DNA of 7,354 nt from assembly GCA_012522285.1 (NCBI GenBank), contig JAAYKS010000215.1, positions 1 through 7,354 on the forward strand. The letters run 5' to 3'. The translations under genes were made by a program, and so were the position numbers. The notes under the pieces were generated by a model, which was given only the letters and a program-made list of their open reading frames with translations, was not told the origin of the DNA and did no database searches. Within the stretch, counting starts at the first letter, position 1. Each line of letters starts with the position of its first letter. The DNA comes from Clostridiaceae bacterium. GTDB taxonomy: Bacteria > Bacillota > Clostridia > Saccharofermentanales > UBA5734. Shown in pieces: positions 1-5,689 of this stretch.

Positions 1-1
1 A

Positions 2-214
2 GAAATGCTCCGCCAGGCCGCGGGGATGGCCGTCTGCAAGATCAACATCGACTCCGACCTGCGACTGGCCATGACCGGCTCGGTGCGTCAGCATCTCGCC
101 CAGCACCCGGATCATTTCGACCCGCGCCAGTACCTCGCTCCGGCTCGCGCCGCGATCCAATCGATGGTCGCGCACAAGATCAAAGACGTGCTCGGCTGCG
201 ACGGAAAAGCCTGA
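2..214 (+). CDS. fba: Class II fructose-bisphosphate aldolase, C-terminal fragment (gene starts before the window)
   Basis: This is the last 70 codons of a glycolytic/gluconeogenic enzyme that reversibly cleaves fructose 1,6-bisphosphate into glyceraldehyde 3-phosphate and dihydroxyacetone phosphate (DHAP) in the cytoplasm, normally with Zn2+. The visible part carries the family's C-terminal block: the KINIDSDLRLA stretch, whose Asn-Ile-Asp-Ser/Thr-Asp segment helps bind the DHAP phosphate, then the HPDHFDPRQYLAPAR stretch and the usual closing helix ending CDGKA. The Zn ligands and catalytic Asp lie upstream of the window and cannot be checked. The first complete codon is at base 2 and the stop is TGA at 212-214. 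An intrinsic terminator follows within 30 bases, so this gene ends its transcription unit. The family call is very secure. fba/fbaA naming varies between species. Confidence 0.93.
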   Translation, partial: EMLRQAAGMAVCKINIDSDLRLAMTGSVRQHLAQHPDHFDPRQYLAPARAAIQSMVAHKIKDVLGCDGKA

Positions 215-241
215 TCCGAATCCCCCACTTTCAGCAGTGAG

Positions 242-279
242 AAACCGATCTTCCGCACCTTGCGGGAGGTCGGTTTTTT
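242..279 (+). terminator. Rho-independent terminator of the aldolase gene
   Basis: The arms 243-257 and 261-275 form a 15-bp stem with two G-T wobbles and a 3-base loop (CCT). Base pair 242/276 can extend it, and the 3' arm runs into six T residues at 274-279. The long GC-rich stem plus T tract, 28 bases after the aldolase stop codon, is the classic form. It separates the aldolase from the transporter gene downstream. Confidence 0.92.
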
Positions 280-338
280 CAAGCCTCCGATTTCCCGCAA
301 GGTGGACTCGATCCGCTGTGCCCCCGCGCCCGGGAATG

Positions 339-360
339 TGGTACGCTGAGAAACATCTCA
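339..360 (+). promoter_or_regulatory. Weak candidate promoter and small dyad ahead of the transporter gene
   Basis: Because a terminator lies upstream, the transporter gene should have its own promoter between 280 and 366. The best candidate is TGG-TACGCT at 339-347, an extended -10 with only three of six consensus bases and no convincing -35. Overlapping the expected start site is a perfect 5-bp dyad, TGAGA (347-351) and TCTCA (356-360) around AACA. It could be an operator half-site pair or a small leader hairpin, or it could be chance. This is a weak call. Confidence 0.22.
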
Positions 361-366
361 TCTACC

Positions 367-371
367 GGAGG
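367..371 (+). promoter_or_regulatory. Ribosome binding site that fixes the transporter start at 379
   Basis: GGAGG lies 7 bases before the ATG at 379. That ATG is in frame with the downstream transporter reading frame, and it gives a normal-length protein once the amber codon at 466-468 is read through. No comparable site precedes the first start-like codon after the amber (GTG 517), so 379 is the original start. Confidence 0.85.
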
Positions 372-378
372 ATGTCAT

Positions 379-1287
379 ATGGGCACCCCTTCTTCGTATC
401 CACCTGTTGCCGATCCGAGTCGCAGAGGGAGTGCCATTGTCGCGTTGGTGGCCTGTGCGATCCTGTAGAGCCTCGGTGGCATCCTGATCAAGTCGATTTC
501 GCTCAACGCGTTTGCGGTGTCCGGCGGTCGGAGCCTGGTCGCAGTGGTGTTTTTCCTTCTGGCGTTCGGCCGCCCTTCGGTCTCCCGCAGCCCGGTCTTT
601 TACGGTGCGCTTTTCGCATACGCCGGCACGATGCTGCTGTTTGTCACAGCCACCAAGATGACGACGGCGGCCAATGCCATCCTCCTCCAGTACACCGCAC
701 CGGTGTTTGTCTGCCTGTTCGGCTGGCTGTTTTTCCGCGAGCGGCTGGCCCCGATCGATCTGGTTGCGACCCTGCTGGTCATGGGCGGTATGGTGCTTTT
801 TTTCATGGACAGTTTGTCCGTGGTCGGCGGGTCGGCGGCCGGCAATATCCTCGCCATCGGATCCGGGGTGTGTTTTGGCTTGCAGGCGGTGTTTATGCGG
901 CGGCTGCGTGTGACCGGTTTGTCGCCGGAGTCCGTGCTGGTGTGGGGCAACCTGGTGTGCGTCCTGGTGGCGTTGCCTTTCTTTCTACAGGCGGTCCCGA
1001 CGGTGAAAGACTTGCTGCTGCTCTCCCTGATGGGATTGGTGCAGGTCGGTGTCGCGTACGTGTTGTATACCTACTCGCTCCGGTATGTCACTTCGCTGGA
1101 ACTGATCCTGATTCCGATTCTCGAGCCGCTCTTGAATCCGGTCTGGGTCTTTTTGCTCCGGGGAGAAAATCCGGGGATCCCCGCGATCGCGGGAGGGGTG
1201 CTGATTCTGACAGTCATCACGGGTTGGTGTCTTCTGCGGAACCGCCCCAAAAAGCCCGGTAACGTCACTGGGCAAGCCCCTGCGTGA
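379..1287 (+). pseudogene. DMT-superfamily EamA-domain transporter, interrupted by an in-frame amber codon
   Basis: The gene encodes an inner-membrane drug/metabolite transporter of the EamA (RhaT/YdcZ-like) class. These proteins have about ten helices in two EamA repeats and often export amino acids or metabolites; the substrate here cannot be told. Read from ATG 379 it spans 302 codons, the usual family length, with no frameshift. Visible family features include SLGGILIKSI after the amber, GGRSLVAVVFF, YTAPVFVCLFGWLFFRERL at the end of repeat 1, and the closing PLLNPVWVFLLRGENP at the end of repeat 2. Codon 30 (466-468) is TAG within AIL*SLGG. EamA proteins typically have Trp there (ALLWS-GG), so a single TGG-to-TAG change explains it. 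If the amber stops translation, only a 29-residue peptide is made. Reinitiation at GTG 517 would give 256 residues lacking most of helix 1, but no Shine-Dalgarno sequence is seen there. A very recent nonsense mutation, a sequencing error, or suppression/recoding are all possible. The family call is firm; functional status is open. Confidence 0.85.
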
Positions 1288-1342
1288 ACCTATTCAATGC
1301 CCGCCCGAGTGCCGCCCGCGACCCGGATTCGCGATCCCGTTA

Positions 1343-1351
1343 TGCTATAAT
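1343..1351 (+). promoter_or_regulatory. Extended -10 promoter of the five-gene cluster
   Basis: TGC-TATAAT is a perfect sigma-70/sigma-A -10 hexamer (1346-1351) with the TG extension at 1343-1344. The -35 region at the usual spacing (about 1323-1328, CCGGAT) is poor, as is common for extended -10 promoters. The predicted start near 1357-1358 leaves a leader of only about 33 bases, too short for a riboswitch. The element lies in the gap after the transporter stop and just upstream of the RACo-like gene. A short TCGCGA palindrome (1329-1334) lies within the spacer and could be an operator, but it may be chance. Confidence 0.72.
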
Positions 1352-1390
1352 GCTTCACAGATTTCCAAGCCCATAGCAAGGAGGCGTCCA

Positions 1391-3214
1391 GTGGAAATTT
1401 GGATACACACACAAGGCGAACCGATCCATACACAAGCCGAGCCGGGAGACCGTCTGCTCGATGTGTTGCGCCGGTTTCCCATCTCCTTTTCCGCTCCCTG
1501 CGGCGGACATGGCAACTGTGGAGGCTGCCGTGTTTTGATCGACGGTGTCGGCGACCGGCTGGCCTGTCGCACGACAGTCGCGGATGTGATGGCCGAGATC
1601 CCCGACACACGCCTGATAGAGATTCGCATTCCGGAGCCCGACGCCGCGCAAATCCTGACGGACGCTGCAGGGCTGGAAATCGCACTCAAACCGCTTGTGA
1701 CCCGGGAAGACGTGGCGCTGCCTTTGCCGACGCTGCAGGACCAGCGCCCGGACGCGGAGCGATTTTTGGCCGAAACCGGCCACTGTGTACCGATTGAATT
1801 GTTGCGCAAGCTCCCGTTTTTGATCCGCAACAGTGGCGGCGAACTCTCGTATATCGTGCGCCGGGACAACGACGAGGTAATCGACCTGGTCGAGCGGAAC
1901 GCCACCGGCCCGTATGGGGTCGCGGTCGACATCGGAACCACGACGCTGGCCGCTTATCTGTTCCACCTGGGCACCGGCCGGCCACTCGGGCACCGCGCGA
2001 TGCCCAATCCGCAGAGCGTGTTCGGGGCGGATGTGATCAGCCGGATCGGGTCGGCCACTGCTTCGCGGCGGAATCAGACCACGATGAAAGAGCGGATCGG
2101 ACTGGCCATCCAGGAGCTCGCGAGCGCGCTGGCGGCCGACGCCGTCCGCGGCGGGGAAGACGTGCAGCTCGACGAGATCCATCTGTATGTGCTCGCCGGC
2201 AATACAACCATGCTGCATCTTTTGGTGGACGTAGCACCGGACTCGATCGCCAAGGCCCCCTTTATCCCGGTATTTACCGACACCTATATCCTGTCCGCGG
2301 ACCGGTTTGGCCTGGCCGTACGGCCAGGGGCATTGTGTGTGCTGCTCCCCTCAGTTTCTGCCTATGTGGGAGCGGACATCGTCAGCGGGATCCTGGCGTG
2401 CGGGATGGAAGTGGAGAATGGAAAAAACCGGTTGCTCATCGACATCGGCACCAATGGTGAAATCGCACTGGCCGCCGGCGGCCACCTGTATGCCTGTTCT
2501 ACGGCCGCGGGCCCGGCGTTTGAAGGCGCGAACATCCGTCAGGGCATGAGCGCCGTGGTCGGAGCCATCGACCATGTGGGTGTAAAAGACGGCGATCTGA
2601 CCTATACCTGGATCGGAGAAGGCGGAACCGTCGCGCAGGCGCCCAGAGGGTTGTGCGGATCCGCGATTCTGGATACTGTACGCGTGCTCATCGAGCAGCG
2701 ACTGCTGTTGTTTTCGGGCAGAATGGTCACAGGGATGCCGGGAAAACTGGGCGAACGTGTGATCGAAGTCGACGGCCAACCCGCGTTTGTCGTCGTTGCG
2801 GGGCACGGCGATCCGCCGACGGGAGCGGTGCTGCTCCGGCAGGAAGACATCCGCGAGATCCAGAACGCGAAAGCCGCCATCGCGGCCGGCATCGCGACGC
2901 TACTCTCGGTGGCAGGCTTGCAGTCCGGCGACGTGGACGAGATCTATCTGGCGGGCGGGTTCGGCAACTACCTCGATCCGGACAGCGCCATCGCGATCGG
3001 ACTGCTCCCGCGGGAATTTGCGGGACGAATCCGGGCCGCGGGCAACACCTCCGGTGTCGGGGCCTCGATGTGCCTGCTGTCCACACAGGCGCTCGAACGC
3101 GCGGAAACGATCGCGCGGCAGACCGAATACATCGAATTGTCGGGCGACCCGGGTTTTTCGGACCGCTATATCGATGAGATGGTTTTCCCGGACCTGGACG
3201 ACGGCGACGAATGA
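1391..3214 (+). CDS. [2Fe-2S] ferredoxin-ASKHA domain protein (RACo-like, DUF4445): ATP-dependent corrinoid reductive activator family
   Basis: This cytoplasmic protein of 607 residues matches the RACo/RamA-like family in length and layout. Characterised members use ATP to drive low-potential reduction of inactive Co(II) corrinoid proteins back to Co(I). The N-terminal ferredoxin domain (about 1-90) has the plant-type [2Fe-2S] ligands Cys37, Cys43, Cys46 and Cys59 in C-x5-C-x2-C spacing. After a linker domain, the actin-like ATPase fold (from about 176) shows phosphate loop 1 at Asp180 (DIGTTT), phosphate loop 2 at Asp351 (DIGTNGE), and the adenosine motif AGGFGN at 521-526. The start is GTG 1391, chosen because AAGGAGG (1378-1384) sits 6 bases upstream and the ferredoxin fold begins at once. 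It is the first gene of the cluster, 103 bases after the transporter and 26 bases before the MBL gene. No corrinoid protein or methyltransferase lies in the window, so its partner is unknown. The ferredoxin belongs to a different cluster class from 2-hydroxyacyl-CoA dehydratase activators, which makes that alternative less likely. Confidence 0.88.
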   Translation: MEIWIHTQGEPIHTQAEPGDRLLDVLRRFPISFSAPCGGHGNCGGCRVLIDGVGDRLACRTTVADVMAEIPDTRLIEIRIPEPDAAQILTDAAGLEIALKPLVTREDVALPLPTLQDQRPDAERFLAETGHCVPIELLRKLPFLIRNSGGELSYIVRRDNDEVIDLVERNATGPYGVAVDIGTTTLAAYLFHLGTGRPLGHRAMPNPQSVFGADVISRIGSATASRRNQTTMKERIGLAIQELASALAADAVRGGEDVQLDEIHLYVLAGNTTMLHLLVDVAPDSIAKAPFIPVFTDTYILSADRFGLAVRPGALCVLLPSVSAYVGADIVSGILACGMEVENGKNRLLIDIGTNGEIALAAGGHLYACSTAAGPAFEGANIRQGMSAVVGAIDHVGVKDGDLTYTWIGEGGTVAQAPRGLCGSAILDTVRVLIEQRLLLFSGRMVTGMPGKLGERVIEVDGQPAFVVVAGHGDPPTGAVLLRQEDIREIQNAKAAIAAGIATLLSVAGLQSGDVDEIYLAGGFGNYLDPDSAIAIGLLPREFAGRIRAAGNTSGVGASMCLLSTQALERAETIARQTEYIELSGDPGFSDRYIDEMVFPDLDDGDE

Positions 3215-3224
3215 AACGAGGCGA

Positions 3225-3234
3225 AGGGGAGGAG
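3225..3234 (+). promoter_or_regulatory. Ribosome binding site deciding the MBL hydrolase start
   Basis: AGGGGAGGAG places its GGAGG core (3228-3232) 8 bases before ATG 3241. An earlier in-frame ATG at 3211 overlaps the preceding stop as ATGA. It would add ten mostly charged residues (KRGEGEEKR) that are really the translated Shine-Dalgarno region, so 3241 is preferred. Confidence 0.82.
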
Positions 3235-3240
3235 AAGCGG

Positions 3241-3966
3241 ATGGAACTGATTGTTTTGGGAAGAAGCGGCGGGTTTCCGATGCCGGGAGAAGCGACGTCC
3301 GGGTATCTGCTGCGGCATGGAGATACCGCCATCCTGGTGGATTGCGGATCGGGCGTGTTGTCCAACCTGTTTCGTTACGTGCCGGTCACCGGCCTGTCCG
3401 CGCTGGTTCTGTCCCACTTGCACAGCGACCATCAGGCGGACGTTTCGGTGCTCAAGTATGCGCTCAACATGACCCGGAGATTCGGGACGGCGGTCGCCGA
3501 CCTGCCGGTGTACCTACCGGCCCGGCCGGAAGGGATGGTGCCGACCGCAGACGGGGTGCTCGGCCTGCGCTTTTATGAAGACGGCGACCCTTTCGAAATC
3601 GGTGGAATCGGTGTCACCTGTATCGCGGGCGACCACCCGGTTCCCAGCTACGGGATGCGTTTTGCCTGTGAAGGGAAGACTTTGGCGTACACTGGAGACA
3701 CACGGCTGTGTCCGAACGTTGCGCGTATGCTGCTGGGAGCGGATCTGGCGGTCATGGACGCGGGAGGACTGGAACGCCTTCGCTCTGACCCGATGGTCCA
3801 CATGACCGCGCTGGAATGTGCGCAGGCGGCCCGCGAAGCCGGCGTCCGGCGAACCCTTCTGTCGCATCTTGTACCGTTCCAGCCGATGGAGGAAACCCTG
3901 CGGGAGGCGCAAGGCGGATTCGATCGGGTCGAGCTGGCGATGCCACTGGCATCTTACACCCTTTGA
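3241..3966 (+). CDS. MBL-fold metallohydrolase (RNase Z / COG1234-like)
   Basis: This soluble metallo-beta-lactamase-fold hydrolase has 241 residues. The protein opens with the typical first strand MELIVLGRSGG and a substrate-loop region. The metal site is visible: H59-x-H61-x-D63-H64 (SHLHSDH), His132 (GDHP, followed by the SYGMR strand), Asp153 (YTGDT) and His209 (LSHLVPF). This ligand set and the HP-x-x-SYGMR pattern resemble the RNase Z-like and related small phosphodiesterase branch, so two metal ions, probably Zn, are expected. The real substrate (RNA, cyclic nucleotide or other phosphodiester) cannot be read from the sequence. The long exosite arm of true tRNase Z is not obvious, and the protein is shorter than bacterial RNase Z (about 300), so I would not call it rnz. 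It lies 26 bases after the RACo-like gene and 59 bases before the ACT gene, in the same apparent operon. The fold is certain; the function is open. Confidence 0.88.
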   Translation: MELIVLGRSGGFPMPGEATSGYLLRHGDTAILVDCGSGVLSNLFRYVPVTGLSALVLSHLHSDHQADVSVLKYALNMTRRFGTAVADLPVYLPARPEGMVPTADGVLGLRFYEDGDPFEIGGIGVTCIAGDHPVPSYGMRFACEGKTLAYTGDTRLCPNVARMLLGADLAVMDAGGLERLRSDPMVHMTALECAQAAREAGVRRTLLSHLVPFQPMEETLREAQGGFDRVELAMPLASYTL

Positions 3967-3979
3967 GTCAGCGTGTTCA

Positions 3980-4012
3980 GGCGATTGGCGCACAAGAGGC
4001 GCGGCAGTCGCC
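3980..4012 (+). other. Intercistronic hairpin just upstream of the ACT-gene ribosome binding site
   Basis: Arms 3980-3987 and 4005-4012 pair over 8 bp with one G-T wobble. After a two-base bulge (4003-4004), an inner GCGC/GCGC stem (3988-3991 with 3999-4002) closes a 7-base loop. There is no T tract, so it is not an intrinsic terminator. It ends 3 bases before AGGAGG (4016-4021) and could act as an mRNA stability, processing or translation-control element. This is a fold seen by eye, with no energy or conservation data. Confidence 0.4.
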
Positions 4013-4025
4013 GTCAGGAGGCAAT

Positions 4026-4313
4026 ATGACAACACCACAGGAGCAACACGCCGTCATCACGGTGATCGGGCAGGATCGGGTCGGGATCATCTCCGCGGTC
4101 TCCGCTTTGCTGGCCAGCCACCAGATCAACATCAAGGACATCTCGCAGACCATCATGCAGGAGGTCTTTACCATGGTGATGCTGGTGGACATCACGCGGA
4201 TGGACATCGCATTTTCCGAACTCGCCGCGCGGCTGGAAAGCGTGGGGGCCGGGTTGGAACTCACGATACGCATCCAGCATGTCGGCATTTTCAATGCCAT
4301 GCACAGGATCTGA
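4026..4313 (+). CDS. ACT-domain protein, UPF0237 family
   Basis: This small cytoplasmic protein of 95 residues consists of essentially one ACT domain, the fold that usually binds amino acids or other small ligands, often as dimers. The first strand AVITVIGQDRVGII (9-22) holds the characteristic turn and first-helix start. It is followed by NIKDISQTIMQ (35-45), the strand FTMVMLVDI (48-56), and the family's highly typical ending IQHVGIFNAMHRI (83-95), which marks UPF0237 rather than an enzyme-fused ACT domain. The start is ATG 4026, with AGGAGG (4016-4021) 4 bases upstream. Longer in-frame versions reaching back to 3816 run inside the MBL gene and are not credible. It lies 15 bases before the UPF0210 gene, a neighbour arrangement conserved in many Bacillota and some archaea. 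It probably senses a ligand for, or regulates, that partner. Ligand and pathway are unknown, and similarity to the GcvR-like regulator is only at the level of the ACT fold. Confidence 0.9.
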   Translation: MTTPQEQHAVITVIGQDRVGIISAVSALLASHQINIKDISQTIMQEVFTMVMLVDITRMDIAFSELAARLESVGAGLELTIRIQHVGIFNAMHRI

Positions 4314-4314
4314 A

Positions 4315-4320
4315 AGGCGG
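4315..4320 (+). promoter_or_regulatory. Ribosome binding site supporting a TTG start for the UPF0210 gene
   Basis: AGGCGG (one mismatch to AGGAGG) begins two bases after the ACT stop codon and lies 8 bases before TTG 4329. No ATG or GTG occurs in frame at a suitable place. The resulting N-terminus (MFENFEILQTLEMF) and the 452-residue length fit the family, so the rare start codon is accepted. Confidence 0.72.
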
Positions 4321-4328
4321 ATCGCATT

Positions 4329-5687
4329 TTGTTTGAAAACTTCGAAATTCTGCAAACGCTCGAAATGTTCGACCGTCAGCATCTGGATGTCCGGACCATC
4401 ACGATGGGCATTTCCCTGCTGGATTGCGCGGACTCGTCCAGTGCGCGGGCGTGCGAAAAGATCTATGAAAAAATCGTCACGCGTGCCGAACATCTCGTGA
4501 AAACGGGCGAAGATATCAGCCGCGAATACGGGATCCCCATCATCAACAAACGGATTTCGGTCACCCCGATTTCGCTGGTCGCGGCGGCGGGAGACGCCAC
4601 GAATTACCTGTGTTACGCGCAGGCACTGGACCGGGCCGCGGCGGCCGTCGGGGTCAATTTTATCGGAGGTTTCTCCGCACTGGTGCAAAAGGGCTTTTCC
4701 CGGAGCGACCTGTGCCTGATCGACTCGATACCAGAAGCGCTGGCGCGCACCGATCTGGTCTGTTCCTCGATCAACGCGGGGACCACCCGGTCCGGCATCA
4801 ACATGGACGCGGTGGCCCGCATGGGACAGGTGATCCTGGAAACCGCCCGGCTGACCGCGGATCGCGGGGCGATCGGATGTGCCAAGCTGGTCGTGTTTGC
4901 CAACGCCCCGGACGACAACCCGTTTATGGCGGGTGCGTTTACGGGGGTCGGTGAAGGGGAGTGCGCGATCAACATCGGGGTCAGCGGGCCCGGGGTTGTG
5001 AAAGCGGCGGTGGACCAGGCCGACGGCGCGGATTTCGGCGAACTGGCCGAGATCATCAAAAAAGCGGCGTTCAAGATCACACGGGTCGGCCAGCTGGTGG
5101 CGATGGAAGCCTCCCGCAGGCTGGGCGTTCCCTTTGGAATCATCGACCTTTCTCTGGCACCGACACCGGTGGTCGGCGATTCCGTCGCCCGCATCCTGGA
5201 AGGGATGGGCCTGGAGACCTGCGGCATCCCCGGCACCACCGCGGCATTGGCCATGCTCAACGACGCGGTGAAAAAGGGTGGGACTATGGCCAGTTCGTTC
5301 GTGGGCGGTCTGTCCGGCGCTTTCATCCCGGTCAGTGAAGACGAGGGGATGATCGCGGCGGTCGAAGCCGGCGTTCTCACATTGGAAAAACTGGAGGCCA
5401 TGACATCGGTGTGCTCGGTCGGAATCGACATGGTCGCGATTCCCGGCGACACCGACGCCGCCGTGATCTCCTCCCTGATTGCGGACGAGATGGCCATCGG
5501 GGTGTTCAATAACAAAACCACCGCGGTCCGGATCATTCCGGTGCCCGGCGCAAAAGCGGGCGACCGCGTGGAATACGGCGGGTTACTGGGCAGTGCCCCC
5601 GTGATGCGGATCAGCGGCTTGTCTTCCGATCGGTTTATCGCACGCGGCGGCCGTATGCCCGCTCCGATCCACAGCATGAGGAACTGA
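4329..5687 (+). CDS. UPF0210 / DUF711 family protein (PFL-like fold, function unknown)
   Basis: This cytoplasmic protein of 452 residues has the normal length of UPF0210, whose fold is related to pyruvate formate-lyase and anaerobic ribonucleotide reductase barrels but whose activity is not established. Family blocks in order are RTITMGISLLDC (22-33), NKRISVTPISLVA (73-85), DLVCSSINAGTTRSGINMDAV (142-162), NPFMAGAFTGVGEGECAINIGVSGPGVV (197-224), CGIPGTTAALAMLNDAVKKGGTMASS (298-323), the SVGIDMVAIPGDT segment (363-375), and the C-terminal GGLLGSAPVM and GGRMPAPIHS. Several Cys sit in conserved blocks (33, 145, 212, 298, 362) and might be functional. A canonical glycyl-radical motif with an adjacent activase was not seen, so radical chemistry should not be assumed. 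Translation starts at TTG 4329. It lies 15 bases after the ACT gene, its usual partner, and 2 bases before the TPR gene. The reading frame is intact with no unusual breaks. Family identity is very secure; function is unknown. Confidence 0.93.
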   Translation: MFENFEILQTLEMFDRQHLDVRTITMGISLLDCADSSSARACEKIYEKIVTRAEHLVKTGEDISREYGIPIINKRISVTPISLVAAAGDATNYLCYAQALDRAAAAVGVNFIGGFSALVQKGFSRSDLCLIDSIPEALARTDLVCSSINAGTTRSGINMDAVARMGQVILETARLTADRGAIGCAKLVVFANAPDDNPFMAGAFTGVGEGECAINIGVSGPGVVKAAVDQADGADFGELAEIIKKAAFKITRVGQLVAMEASRRLGVPFGIIDLSLAPTPVVGDSVARILEGMGLETCGIPGTTAALAMLNDAVKKGGTMASSFVGGLSGAFIPVSEDEGMIAAVEAGVLTLEKLEAMTSVCSVGIDMVAIPGDTDAAVISSLIADEMAIGVFNNKTTAVRIIPVPGAKAGDRVEYGGLLGSAPVMRISGLSSDRFIARGGRMPAPIHSMRN

Positions 5688-5689
5688 CA

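Noticed and set aside
237..1262. 341-codon plus-strand frame overlapping the transporter gene
   Set aside because: The protein is Arg-, Gly- and Pro-rich with no domain pattern. The overlapping frame from 379 encodes a clear EamA protein.
517..1287. Shorter 256-residue transporter starting at GTG 517 as the intended gene
   Set aside because: It lacks most of the first helix and has no ribosome binding site, while the upstream start at 379 has an ideal one in the same frame. It could exist only through reinitiation.
1288..1390. Terminator or cobalamin riboswitch between the transporter and RACo-like genes
   Set aside because: No GC-rich hairpin with a T tract was found, and the leader after the predicted start site is only about 33 bases, far too short for a cobalamin riboswitch.
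1355..2218. 287-codon minus-strand frame, plus similar frames at 1345-1941 and 2351-2806
   Set aside because: All are antisense to the RACo-like gene, whose motifs are unambiguous; none has a credible start region or domain.
3211..3240. Upstream ATG giving a 251-residue MBL protein with an ATGA overlap
   Set aside because: The extra ten residues translate the Shine-Dalgarno region of the better start at 3241, and the MBL fold begins at MELIVLG.
3241..3966. Naming the MBL protein as RNase Z (rnz)
   Set aside because: Metal-site motifs are similar, but the protein is short at 241 residues and the exosite arm is not evident, so only a family-level call is justified.
3816..4025. Long N-terminal extension of the ACT protein
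   Set aside because: It would lie mainly inside the MBL gene in another frame. The UPF0237 family is about 90 residues long and ATG 4026 has its own AGGAGG.
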